Origin: Entrophospora sp. SA101
Lineage: Eukaryota; Glomeromycota; Glomeromycetes; Entrophosporales; Entrophosporaceae
Direction: 5' to 3'
Length of the DNA: 17,911 nt
Assembly (NCBI GenBank): GCA_958430865.1
Contig: CAUDNR010000002.1
Coordinates: 74,254-92,164, forward strand
Below, piece after piece: positions 1 to 8,640 of this stretch; the first letter of the stretch is position 1, and every line of letters begins with the position of its first letter. The notes beneath the pieces were generated by a model. It ran no database searches and had not been told where the DNA came from. It was given only the letters and a program-made list of their open reading frames with translations. The position numbers and the translations under genes were made by a program.

Positions 1-75
<75 letters not shown>
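1..75. repeat. (ATT)25 trinucleotide microsatellite encoding polyasparagine
   Basis: Twenty-five uninterrupted ATT units run to the window edge and read as AAT (Asn) codons in the minus-strand HMG-box gene. Pure repeats of this length are slippage-prone, so the Asn count probably varies between strains; the true length is cut by the edge. Confidence 0.97.
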
Positions 76-77
<2 letters not shown>

Positions 78-885
78 AGGGGAAAAGGTTTGATTGACTT
101 GTTGGTATTGTGTTAATAATAATAGGAAGAGGAGGAGGAGAAAATGTAATTTGTGGCTGGAATTTGATGGCATGATTTTGATTTGCGAGAGATTCTTTTT
201 CAATACAGTTCAAGGTCCAATCCAATATATTTGGACTATTAAAGAAGTTAGATTGTAAATGAGCGGTATTGATCGTAGCAGAGGGCATAATGTAATTATC
301 AGAAAGTTGGCTATTATTAATATTAATGGTGTTTTCGATAATACTATTGCTAACGTTGTTGTTATTATTATTATTGTCACTATCACTATAATTATTGTTG
401 TTGTTGCTGCTGTTGATATTAATAACGGTGTTACTATTATTGTTATTATCTTGGTTATAATTTTCCCAAAATAATTTATCAGCTTCTCTCGCCAAATCGA
501 AGTAAGTATCTTTGATGCATTGAGGTTCGCTATTCCAGCTGGAGGCAACCATCGGTGAAATTATTGATTGACGAATTTTATAATTATTTTTTCTTAATTC
601 TTTAACGAATTCATTTCGATAAATGATAAAGGCATTTGGAGATTTTAATCTTTTTGTAATTTTTGGTTTACCGTTGTCGTTTTTGTTATTTTTGTTATTT
701 TTGTCATTATTGTCATTATTTTTTTTAACAGATTTTTTTGTTGGTCTTTTCGATTGATTTGACTTTAATAATATTTCTTTTGGAGAAATTTTTGGTGGAT
801 AAGGAGGTCTGATAAGAATCATTTTTGTTGTGATTCTTTCTTCGAGGTTTGAATTAACTAAAGAAGATTCGTGTTCGTTTACCAT
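1..885 (-). CDS. MATA-type HMG-box DNA-binding protein, C-terminus beyond window
   Basis: The frame is open from an ATG at 885 to the left window edge (295 codons, no stop seen). Residues about 78-143 form an HMG box: it opens with RLKSPNAFIIYRNEF and continues through ISPMVASSWNSEP to DLAREADKLFWENY, the pattern of the fungal MATA-HMG subfamily of sequence-specific minor-groove DNA binders. Before the box there is a basic stretch (KRPTKKSVKK, about 46-55) and an N/K/D-rich linker, which could act as a nuclear localisation signal (inference). After the box the protein is low complexity: Asn/Ser runs, a short more ordered patch around residues 210-235 (NILDWTLNCIEKES), a proline patch, then at least 25 Asn in a row at the edge. 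No intron interrupts the box. A nuclear transcription-factor role is expected from the family; target genes cannot be seen. A role in mating is not implied, since such genes are multi-copy in some Glomeromycotina. Confidence 0.88.
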
Positions 886-2479
886 TTTGTATCGTTGTTC
901 AGATATATATATTTTTTTTTTAATAAAAAATTATATTAACGATCGAAGAAAAATATTATTTTTTTTATAATTATTATTATTAAGATACAAAGATCGTTAA
1001 AAATCGACATCTAGAAAAAATCTCGTTATTTATATAAATTTTTCGAAATGGTTTTCCAATAAAAGAAAACTAAATTAATTTCTTCGTTTTTTTTCTAAAA
1101 CAAAACATTACCTAACTAAATTTAATTATTTACAAACATGTATAACACGCTAGCAATTAAAAATAAACAATAATGCGTAATAAATAAAATGAAACATAAG
1201 TTTCCATGTTGATATAATAACAATATAAATAATATTGTGTTCCCAATTTAATCGAAACATAAAACCAATTAAAAAAGTCTTTCTTTTCAAGACATAATTT
1301 TCCGAAAAAATTTGCTATTATTGTTACTATATATTTTAATACACTAGAAAATTAGTCTAAATAGGGGTATGAAAATATTATTAAAAATAGATATGTCCAT
1401 CACATGCTTTGCCACAAGCCAAGTGTCACACAGCTATGGTAACGCCACAGCTTAACCACATTTTAAAGCGAATCGTTTCAAATTTGGACAAATTGTATGT
1501 ATGGTCATATAGTTCGGGTTTCTATGGTTAAAACGACATCAATAAAGAAAAAAAAATTTTTTTCTTCTTCTTTTTTAGATTAATTCTTTGACTTTCAACG
1601 ACCAATAAATCATATAAAACTTATCATGGTATTCAAAGCGCTTCTTAAATAGTATATTAATGACGGTGATTGTATAGCAATGGCTACATAATGTCGACAA
1701 TGACACGCATCATTATAGTGATTGTAAAAATATTTTGAAACTCTGAAACTCTGATCAATGATTTACGTTGTTAGAGAGATTTGTTATTATTAATATTATT
1801 GTTGCTTTTATTTGTATATAATGGACAAGAAATTATTTTGGTGTAACCTGATTATTTAAAATGATGTCTCGACTCGTATGAATCCCGGGTTTTTTGAACG
1901 AATGAATGAAATCAAAAGGGTTAATTGATTATTAACAAATAAACAAATAAACAATAAAATTGAAATTTTAAACTTATCGATTTTATCGCACACAAAAAAG
2001 TAAATTTTAAATTAACAAATGTTTATGATCGTATCAATTTATATATGCACGTTCCCTGATAATAATAATAATAATAATATAATTGTTAAGATAATTATTG
2101 TAATTATAATGCGATCACAAAAAAAAAACGAGAACGAATTCAAACAATTATAAAGTAAATTAAACTTAATTTAAATTACAAATTACAAACTACCAAATTA
2201 CAAATTATAAATGAAAACCCAATTTTGATTTCAAGTCTTTTTTTGGTGAACACTATCATAAATGTGGGCAGATCTTCGCTTTTTTTTTTTTTTCAAGAAA
2301 ATCGTAATTAAATAATTTTTTTTAAATATGCACATTATTAGTAGACAATTCAACTATGCAAAAAATCATTATAATTTTTCATAAATCCATAAAAGCTCTA
2401 ATTAAATGGGACAATAGATATACATTATAAACAGTCACGCGCATTTAAATTAATAAAATCCCACGTCTCTGAGAATGGA
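886..2479. other. Non-coding AT-rich stretch upstream of the HMG-box gene
   Basis: No supported reading frame. It is the 5' flank of the minus-strand HMG-box gene. A TATA-like palindrome (TTTATATAAATT, 1029-1040) lies about 145 bases upstream of that ATG, and an inverted pair AACGATC/GATCGTT (about 938 and 991) could fold; both are weak evidence for a promoter. A less AT-rich patch at about 1385-1530 stands out from its surroundings but shows no open frame on either strand. Confidence 0.5.
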
Positions 2480-2576
2480 TAATCATAATCGTCATAATAA
2501 TCATAATCGTCATAATACTCATAATCATTATAATAATCGCCACCGTAACTAACTATAAGCATAATCGTTATAATAG
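2480..2576. repeat. Degenerate minisatellite (TAATCGTCATAA-like units)
   Basis: Successive imperfect 9-18 base units built from AATCATAATCGTCAT are visible from 2480 to about 2540 and decay into ATAATCGTTATAA towards 2576. No coding or structural role is seen. Confidence 0.7.
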
Positions 2577-2855
2577 CTCAATCGTGGAGTTTGGGTCCGT
2601 CGATAAATGAAGTCTAATGGATATATCTTTTAAGTGAATTTCGGATACTAATCCGTTTAAATTGTTGGATAAACGGGTTCCTGAAAGAACGTCAATAATT
2701 TTCATAACTAAATTGATTTTATATGATTTTAATTGCTTTGGTAAACTGCTATTTGAATTATATTTACTCTTTAGATATAGCAACTTCATTGTCATATATA
2801 TATATTTCATTTTAAAAACAATATTTTTTTAAATGTATTTGTTTCCTATTCATAA

Positions 2856-3313
2856 TCAAATTCGCATGGGAAAGAAGTCATTCACTGGGTAAATATAGTA
2901 TAATCTATCTTTAGAATGTTGGCTCCATTTCCATACCCAGTTAGAAAGAGTGGATGGATTGTTTAGTATTCCTACAATTGTAAATAATTCAAAAGAATCA
3001 TTTGACAGAGCTTCAAATTCTTCGATTTCTTTGTTAGATTTGTATCGTTTTCTTTGAGTAGTAAGTGGTTTATTGGAGCTAGTATCTTTATTTTCTTCAG
3101 GCACTTCATAAAGTATATCTGATTCATTAAATTTAGTTTCTTTTTCACTCTCATATAGTCCATATTTGTCATTGTCTTGATATATATCTTTTCAAATACG
3201 CATTTTTTGCGCCAATGTTACACTATACGCCCGCTCCTAATATCATTATCCGATCCGATCGGATAAGGCCGTTGAATATCCGGCGGTTCCAAACTCTACT
3301 CCATCGTACGCCA
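2856..3313 (-). pseudogene. Broken coding relic, family not recognised
   Basis: On the minus strand a coding-textured frame starts near 3313 (WRTME), hits an in-frame TAG at 3296-3298, continues as SLEPPDIQRPYPIGSDNDI, hits TAA at 3218-3220, then HWRKKCVFEKIY. At an (AT)n run near 3180 the good frame shifts: the continuation QDNDKYGLYESEKET leads into an 82-codon open segment (from 3104) that ends ...RLYYIYPVNDFFPMRI at TGA 2856-2858. Charged and aromatic composition and the continuity of sense across the breaks support a former gene. The two stops can be explained by single transitions from Trp/Gln codons. A spliced gene with introns at the breaks is the alternative. The 3219-3320 portion is unusually GC-rich and holds the palindrome ATCCGATCGGAT. 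Confidence 0.5.
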
Positions 3314-3397
3314 TCCATAATTTCTAATTTATTTTTATTAATAAAAAATTAGATGTACATTTTACTAAATGTGTGTTTTTTTAAAGAAAAATAATAG

Positions 3398-3687
3398 TCA
3401 TAGTCATCATTTACATCAATAATGATAATAATGATAAGTTAATTGACACTTCTTCGGCAAATAGCTCTCCTAATATCGAGACCCCTGTAATTAATGATTA
3501 CATGTTGCCATCGCCTCAATTTATTAACGATTCGAATACTTCTCCTATTTTTTCATATAATTCTTACGAAAATTACGATTGCACTTCTACTACTCCTTTA
3601 CTTTACAATAACAATATTAATTTCTACGAAAATTATGATTTTAATTTCAATGATAACATCGACAATAACCATGCTTGTAATTATTAA
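3398..3687 (+). pseudogene. Orphan C-terminal coding segment, N/S/Y/P-rich
   Basis: A frame open from 3385 gives a convincing low-complexity protein end (TSSANSSPNIETPVINDYML, then a repeated Y-E-N-Y-D motif in SYENYDC and FYENYDF) and stops at TAA 3685-3687. No start or upstream exon with matching texture lies next to it, although TAG acceptor-like sites at 3395-3403 could mark a 3' exon. The composition resembles the disordered tail of a transcription factor. It is either a last exon whose partner I cannot find or a fragment. Downstream DNA (3826 onward) is rich in AATAAA-like signals. Confidence 0.4.
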
Positions 3688-4047
3688 ATACACGTACACG
3701 CATGACGAACTCACAAACACATTCAAAAAATATAATATATAGATTAGGAAAAAAATCGAATTCCTTTTCGTTTGTAAATCTGCTTTTTCATTTATTGTAT
3801 ATGTTTTTTTTTTAAAAAAAATCTATTAAAAATAAAAAAAAATAAATAAATCTAAGAAACTTATAATTTGTTTTTTCATTTTTTTTTAAAAAAAATAAAT
3901 TTCAATTTTCAATGTTGTTTGTTGTTTGTTGTTTCATTTTCTATTTGCTCTTTTTTCATTGTTCAAACAATATTAAACAAGTAACCAATAACATTTCTTT
4001 TTATTTGTGTTCTAAATATGTCAAATATTTGAAGTTGATCATCATCA
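3688..4047. other. Low-complexity non-coding DNA
   Basis: Long A and T runs, T8A8-type palindromes, AATAAA-like motifs and a short GTTTGTT tandem near 3915-3935. No open frame worth calling. Confidence 0.6.
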
Positions 4048-4215
4048 TGATACAGTGACTGCCGATCATTAAAAATATTAGTTTAGTCGTAATAACGTTA
4101 TTATTATATATGTATAACAGTAATATATAGGGAAAAATTATTACAACACCAATAATTAATATTAAATGTTTAATAACATTGTCCTTTTCTTATATGTCAT
4201 CCTTTAGCAAACAAA
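4048..4215. repeat. Dispersed repeat, copy A (inverted partner at about 8460-8577)
   Basis: Both copies begin with ATGATACAGT when read in this orientation and share about 75 bases around AATAATTAATATTAAAT and AACATTGTCCTTTTCTT, ending in CATCCTTTARCAAA. The other copy is in opposite orientation 4.4 kb away. Read on the minus strand the shared core gives LLKD, then EKDNVI, in one frame, with a stop in this copy, so it may be a scrap of a repeated gene rather than a transposon. Confidence 0.65.
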
Positions 4216-4240
4216 AAAACAAAACAAAATAAACAAACTA

Positions 4241-4360
4241 CAGTTCACTCTAACGAACACTAAGTAAAATCTCTATAATGAACTTCCCTTTTAATTAATT
4301 TCTCTCTCTATAACGAACATCTTAGTAAACACACTTTATAATGAAAAAAAGAATGAACTG
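4241..4360. mobile_element. 120 bp pogo/Tc1-mariner-like MITE with TA target duplication
   Basis: Terminal inverted repeats CAGTTCACTCT (4241-4251) and its near-perfect inverse ending GAATGAACTG (4360), 10 of 11 matching, are flanked on both sides by TA (4239-4240 and 4361-4362). The interior repeats a TCTCTATAAYGAAC motif at about 30 base spacing, typical of pogo/Tigger-like elements whose ends carry TATAACGAAC motifs. There is no coding capacity, so mobility would need a transposase in trans. Confidence 0.82.
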
Positions 4361-4362
4361 TA

Positions 4363-5135
4363 TATTTTCTCATGTTCCTTATTTATAAATAAATTATGAC
4401 GTTAATTAATTATATTAATTATTTCACAAAATACCAAGTAAAAAAATTACAGGAAGCTCCCACGTTTTTGTTTAAAGTAAAGAAAATTTGATATAACTTC
4501 CACGAAGAATAGGTATATGTAGAGTAGGTGGAGATGTATTGTTATCTTGTTATTGACTGCTACTACATCCCTCAACTCATCTATATAGTTGTTTTCAAAA
4601 AATTCTATTTTTTAAATGTTTTTAATGATCCAAATTACACGAGTAAAACTAATATCACTTTACCTTGATCATTAGCATGAATTAAAAACAGGCAATTTTC
4701 TTTTGGTATTTAATAATATGGTTATTATTCACTTAAAATTTATTATTTCTATTTGTTTTAATATTAAATAGAAAATTTACTATTACTATTACTATTACTA
4801 TGTTTACTAAGGTATCCGAAAATTGTCTTTAACTTTACAAGGTTTTTTTGAAATCACCTTCTAACAAAAAATTTTTTTTATTACTATATGATTGTATATG
4901 CTGAAAATGGATTTTGTGTTAGTGTAAGTTCATTTTCTGAAACGTTTCGGGAGGCCAAAAGAGTTTCTGGTCACAACACTGATATTTAGTCAATTGACAA
5001 AAGTTGATGAAAAGAAAAATTTGACAAAAAAAAAATAGTGAGAGAAAAAAATATAACCATTTTCACAAAGAAAATTTTTGTAATAATCTACAATAATAAT
5101 TTTTATTTTACATATTTTACATTTAAGTAAAAATT
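4363..5135. other. Non-coding stretch with small repeats and a TIR-like end
   Basis: Contains a (TTACTA)n run at about 4778-4800 and, ending at 4981, a sequence whose reverse complement starts CAGTGTTGTGACCAG, reminiscent of hAT-type termini. No matching second end was found. No open frame is supported. Confidence 0.45.
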
Positions 5136-5409
5136 TTAATTTTTTACTCTTTTGTCTGAGTCAAATTTGGATAAGCTACGTAAATTATGTTTCTTCTGGT
5201 TTGCATTTTTTTCTAATTTTTGAGAATTATTATTATCATCTTCATTTGTATTATTTCATAACATTCTTGTTCTAAATAATTATTTCTATCGGTTTCATTA
5301 ACTTCACAATAATCATGAAAATAACTAAACTTATTGGATCATAGTTATTATCAGAAAATTCGTAAATTGATTCATCTTGATTAGTTTTGACTATCGTGTG
5401 ACATTTTAA
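5136..5409 (-). pseudogene. Frameshifted coding relic, family not recognised
   Basis: Minus-strand reading gives three consecutive coding-like blocks in different frames: KTNQDESIYEFSDNNYDP, then FHDYCEVNETDRNNYLEQEC, then NTNEDDNNNSQKLEKNANQ leading to DSDKRVKN and a TAA at 5136-5138. The blocks abut directly, which fits two small indels in a former acidic/Asn-rich C-terminus better than introns. No domain is recognisable and no start codon is evident at the 5' end. Confidence 0.5.
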
Positions 5410-5470
5410 TGAAGAACATTAAATTTAAAAGAAAAATTTAAATAAAATTTTTTAGAATTGTTTATAATAT

Positions 5471-5550
5471 CTCCTTTTCGTCACATTTCCTTCCTTTCGT
5501 CGCATTTTCTTCTTTTCGTCACATTCAATTTACCATTTCGCCAAATGTGA
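5471..5550. repeat. About 20 bp tandem repeat of TTTCGTCACATTT
   Basis: Three close copies (CCTTTTCGTCACATTTCCT, CCTTTCGTCGCATTTTCT, CTTTTCGTCACATTCAA) and a decayed fourth (CATTTCGCCAAATG) follow each other. A further TTTCGTCAGG sits at about 5578. Function unknown. Confidence 0.7.
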
Positions 5551-5656
5551 CAAAATAATTTCCCGCCTACAAAAACATTTCGTCAGGTATCATTAATTTG
5601 GTTGCAAATAGTATGACAACTCGATTGCTAGATATAATTTCTGTAAATCTGATTTA

Positions 5657-5661
5657 TCAGA

Positions 5662-5695
<34 letters not shown>

Positions 5696-5822
5696 TAAAA
5701 TACTCATAGCGTTTTCGTCATCGTCATCACCATCATCATTATTTGTAATCATTATCAACATCAGGATCTAATTTACCAAATTCTTTCTCGATTTCTTCTT
5801 CATCATCATCACCTTCATTTGT
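5657..5822 (-). pseudogene. Acidic C-terminal coding relic ending in poly-Asp
   Basis: Read on the minus strand, a segment beginning after a plausible splice acceptor (CTGTAG, 5823-5828) encodes NEGDDDEEEIEKEFGKLDPD, stops at K-TAA, and in the +1 frame continues NNDDGDDDDENAMSILF, then ten Asp, Val and TGA (5657-5659). The Asp run is encoded by an (ATC)10 microsatellite at 5663-5692. A one-base slip inside a GAT-rich stretch explains the shift. It may be the end of a decayed gene; no upstream exon was secured. Confidence 0.45.
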
Positions 5823-5917
5823 CTACAGAACACATTTATATTTTTGATAATTCTGTTGTAATGAGAATATTGCGTAAAATAATCGGTGGATGATATTGAT
5901 CAATGTGTAATGAACCG

Positions 5918-6178
5918 ATGGTTGGTAGGGTGCAAAGTAAAGCAAACTCGACAGCAGCAGTTGTGGAAGCTGTTTATAACTACTTGGATGTATTTCTATA
6001 CGCAGTCAAAATTCTAGATCTTAGCTGAAAATTAGAATTTTTATTAGTGTTATCTTCTAGAAATTTTGAAATCAATAAAGTTTTGCATTTTTATGATTAA
6101 TAAATTTCAGGAAGATTTTGGAAACCATTAATTGGATTGATAGAATCAATGTTGCATACTGCTCATGATATTTATTGA
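5918..6178 (+). pseudogene. Short coding-like segments, possibly two exons or a relic
   Basis: An ATG at 5918 opens a 36-residue frame (MVGRVQSKANSTAAVVEAVY then NYLDVFLYAVKILDLS, TGA at 6026-6028). After a TTTCAG acceptor-like site (about 6105-6110) another block reads RFWKPLIGLIESMLHTAHDI before a stop. Texture is protein-like, but no donor site clearly links them, and the opposite strand of 5860-5970 also has an open frame. No family recognised. Confidence 0.25.
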
Positions 6179-6319
6179 TAATAAAACTTGTCAAATACCA
6201 TTTTTTCCATTGAAATTTATGAACAATTATTGTCTTTTTGAGCTCTGTAATAATTTCATTGAATCCTCTCTCTCTCTCTATTACATCAACGTTATTATTG
6301 TCAAACATGTATCAGCAGT

Positions 6320-6448
6320 ACGTTATCATCAACGTTATCACCAATGTTATCATCAACGTGTATCATCAACACATTACCATCAACGTTATCATCAGCGTGT
6401 ATCATCAACACGTTATTGTCAACGTATACCATCAACGTTATCATCAAC
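6320..6448. repeat. 12 bp minisatellite GTTATCATCAAC
   Basis: About ten units of GTTATCATCAAC with variants (GTGTATCATCAAC, ACATTACCATCAAC), partly organised in a higher-order unit of about 37 bases. Two more units reappear at about 6646-6669, so the repeat brackets the minus-strand relic at 6444-6647. Confidence 0.85.
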
Positions 6449-6647
6449 TATCAATGTAGGCTTGTAATTCACTCGTATCATTTTTTTTAATGTAATGACC
6501 ACAAACAAATTCAGTAAAGGCTGAAAGTGTTAACATACCTACTGCCTCTGCTCCATGATCCACATCTTCTCTGTCTTGATTAATGTCATTCAAGTAGCCT
6601 TTTCAGGTTTTAACAGTGCCATCTCAATGACCTTGGTTGTCCCCACG
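6444..6647 (-). pseudogene. Coding relic with two in-frame TGA codons
   Basis: One minus-strand frame reads GDNQGH-stop-DGTVKT-stop-KGYLNDINQD and then continues through EDVDHGAEAVGMLTLSAFTE and FVCGHYIKKNDTSEL to TGA at 6444-6446. The two internal stops (TGA at 6624-6626 and 6603-6605) sit where Trp would be natural, so single G-to-A changes could have produced them. Family unknown. The segment has no start codon and is flanked on both sides by the GTTATCATCAAC minisatellite, so it is a fragment. Confidence 0.5.
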
Positions 6648-6911
6648 TTATCATCAACATTATCATCGTGCACTCATACAATATTGTAGAGAAATCATAC
6701 TAATAATCCATTATTCAAATGTACGATGAGATCTAATTTCATATCTGTTTTTCATAACTGAATTCTTTTTATTTTATTTTTAATATTTTATTTTTGTAAT
6801 TTGTTTTTAATGTATAATTTGTTTTAAATGAATGTATGTTTTATTTTTAGTTTTTTTGGAAAAATTTTTTCCCACACAGTTAATTTTTTTATTAAAAATA
6901 ATAAAAGTTTT

Positions 6912-7215
6912 AACGCTACCATGCAACAGCTCCTCTGATCAGGTACCCTACCGATAAGAATACCCTCTCAACATGGAAATCTGTTACACAGCCGACATCG
7001 CACACCGTGAGGAATGGTCAGTCAGAAGCCTACCATGTCTTTACTTATACCTTCTGTCTGCAAGGCGAATAACTGGATCTTACAGCTCCAACGTCAACCC
7101 CAAGATCCCCCATACATGGTCTAGCGCCTGGTTCCTGATCAAGGAGGCTTAATGCTAAACCATATACGAGAAACCCTGTAACTGAAGATTGATACTAGTG
7201 ATCAACTAATATCGA
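6912..7215. other. GC-rich island of unknown nature
   Basis: About 300 bases with near-balanced base composition stand in DNA that is otherwise roughly three quarters A+T. The sequence starts near CTACCATGCAACAGCTCC and ends near CAGCTGCCTACCACTAATGC. The only sizeable frame (plus strand, ATG near 6973, about 58 codons) has no recognisable features, and no tRNA boxes or rRNA motifs were seen. It may be a remnant of a dispersed repeat or a structured RNA; I cannot tell. Confidence 0.4.
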
Positions 7216-7817
7216 ATTATCAGCTGCCTACCACTAATGCAAAAATTTTGAATTATATATTTACTGAAAAAAAATTTTTTTTTAATTATGGGATACTAAC
7301 ACACTCATTTTACAATATTCCATTGGATAAATTCTATTTACTAAATAATTTTTTTTTATTTCTTTATTATATCAAACAACTAATGTCAATTCCAAAGATA
7401 TAGAGTATTGCAATTGTGCGAAAGTCAAAGGGTTTCGCCATAAGTTGAAACGGGTTTTGACTTTTGATTTAGTTTTGACATGTAACTTTTTGACTTTTGC
7501 CTCTTCAAAATAGTTTTGGCGGCCAACACTAATACAATCATAAAACAATTTTCAAAAACATACTTGATAAATGTTTTAACAATTATTCGATAGAAAAAGT
7601 AAAGTTGTATGACAGGCAAATTTGTATTAAAGCGATTGTTAAAAAACAAGATACACATTCCATGAAGCTTCCAGGTTTGTAAATATATCAATTTTTCTTT
7701 TTTATTTACGATCAACATCTTGCGATCATATAACGCACATAATGATATTGTATTCTCCTGCAACCATTAATATAGTAGTAATAAGAATCTCATTGAAAAA
7801 AAAATCAACTATATAAT
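7216..7817. other. Mostly non-coding; TTTTGACTT repeats and a TIR-like end
   Basis: Between 7420 and 7500 the motif TTTTGACTTTTG/AAGTCAAA recurs several times in both orientations. Near 7531 the reverse complement starts TAGTGTTGGCCGCC, like a hAT-type terminus, with no partner end found. A minus-strand frame runs 7425-7718 from ATG (98 codons, hydrophobic, e.g. YRIIVKTFIKYVFEN), but it overlaps these repeats and shows no domain, so it is not called as a gene. Confidence 0.4.
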
Positions 7818-8165
7818 AATATTTATAAGGAAAATAAAAGAAATACTTCAAGTATGTCGAATTAATAAATCAAGAAAATGGAGAAGGTTGTCAGAAGCTG
7901 CATTAAAAGTTGGTAATAATAATAATAATAAACAATACAAATTTTTTGTTCTTTACCATCAAAACCTTTACCCGATATAAATAATTCACTATCTAACAAT
8001 TTTAATATATACTGCTCCACCGCTTATATTACTGCTATTCCTTTCTCTTCTTCTTCTATTTTTACTACCAATCAAAATCAATTAATGACAGTTAATAATT
8101 CAACTCGAATTCTCAAAGATATAAAGGTTAGGAAACAAGTGCATCATAATAATGATGAACTTTAA
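7818..8165 (+). pseudogene. Coding relic in two frames, possible HMG-like remnant
   Basis: Frame one reads EILQVCRINKSRKWRRLSEA, then ALKVG, an Asn run encoded by (AAT)n, and KQYKFFV, stopping at 7978-7980. The adjacent frame continues SLPSKPLPDINNSLSNNFN through a Ser/Thr/Asn-rich tail to RILKDIKVRKQVHHNNDEL and TAA at 8163-8165. The KWRRLSEAA patch faintly resembles the middle of an HMG box, but this is too short to assert. A one-base slip at the T-run near 7950 would join the blocks; an intron is the alternative. Confidence 0.35.
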
Positions 8166-8349
8166 TCATAATTTTAATTCATCACTATTGACAACATCAA
8201 TTTTAAAAAATAGGGTGCAATTTTTATGTTGTCTATGATGAAACAATTATTTATATGGAGCATTTTTTATAAAATAGAAGCACAATTCATTAATAATTTA
8301 GCTCTAATTAAAACCTTTTATTAATGATACAAACTAATGTGCATGCCGT

Positions 8350-8447
8350 ATGATGGTGATTGAATTAGGTGGTGATGGATTGGTTGAAAAAACGAAATCA
8401 AGTGATTCTGACTTTTGTTATTGGATGAAGCCTGATCATCAACATAG
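8350..8447 (+). pseudogene. Short exon-like segment
   Basis: ATG-ATG at 8350 opens VIELGGDGLVEKTKSSDSDF then CYWMKPDHQH, ending at a good donor-like site (AG|GTAAAT at 8448). The following DNA contains copy B of a dispersed repeat whose core also reads as LLKDVIEEKDNVI. No family recognised and no further exon was established, so this may be a stray fragment. Confidence 0.3.
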
Positions 8448-8459
8448 GTAAATATTTTT

Positions 8460-8577
8460 TTTGTTAAAGGATGTCATAGAAGAAAAGGACAATGTTATAT
8501 TAAATATTTAATATTAATTATTTGATGTTGTAATTTTTATTCTCGTGTCATTACTACTACTGTATCATAGTAAAATT
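8460..8577. repeat. Dispersed repeat, copy B (inverted relative to 4048-4215)
   Basis: The reverse complement matches copy A over the block from ATGATACAGT to CATCCTTTARCAAA, with a deletion near the ATGATACAGT end. The plus strand of this copy is open for LLKDVIEEKDNVILNI, whereas copy A has a stop inside the same stretch. Confidence 0.65.
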
Positions 8578-8640
8578 CTGATTTTTCGATTATTGGATCC
8601 TTCCGTGAAGTTAAGATCAGAAGCATCCACTTTCCAATAT

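Noticed and set aside
259..474. Plus-strand frame rich in Ile/Val over the HMG-box gene
   Set aside because: It is the complement of the Asn-rich coding repeat; the minus-strand HMG box is clearly the real gene.
2568..2810. Minus-strand 80-codon frame (KIIDVLSGTRLSNNLNG...)
   Set aside because: Texture is fair and it follows the 2856-3313 relic, but it has no recognisable domain, no link by splice sites, and starts in a TATATA run. It could be part of the same relic; not enough to call.
4935..4981. Possible complete hAT MITE ending with CAGTGTTGTGACC
   Set aside because: Only one end was seen and no 8 bp duplication could be paired, so no element was delimited.
5661..5695. (ATC)n array as a CRISPR-like or regulatory array
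   Set aside because: It is a plain trinucleotide microsatellite within an acidic coding relic; there are no spacers.
6912..7215. tRNA, rRNA or other standard RNA gene in the GC-rich island
   Set aside because: No tRNA A/B boxes, cloverleaf or conserved rRNA motifs could be found by eye.
7425..7763. 112-codon minus-strand frame
   Set aside because: Its first codon is TTG, it overlaps repeated TTTTGACTT motifs and a TIR-like end, and no domain is visible. The length is somewhat unusual for chance, so it is mentioned in the region entry only.
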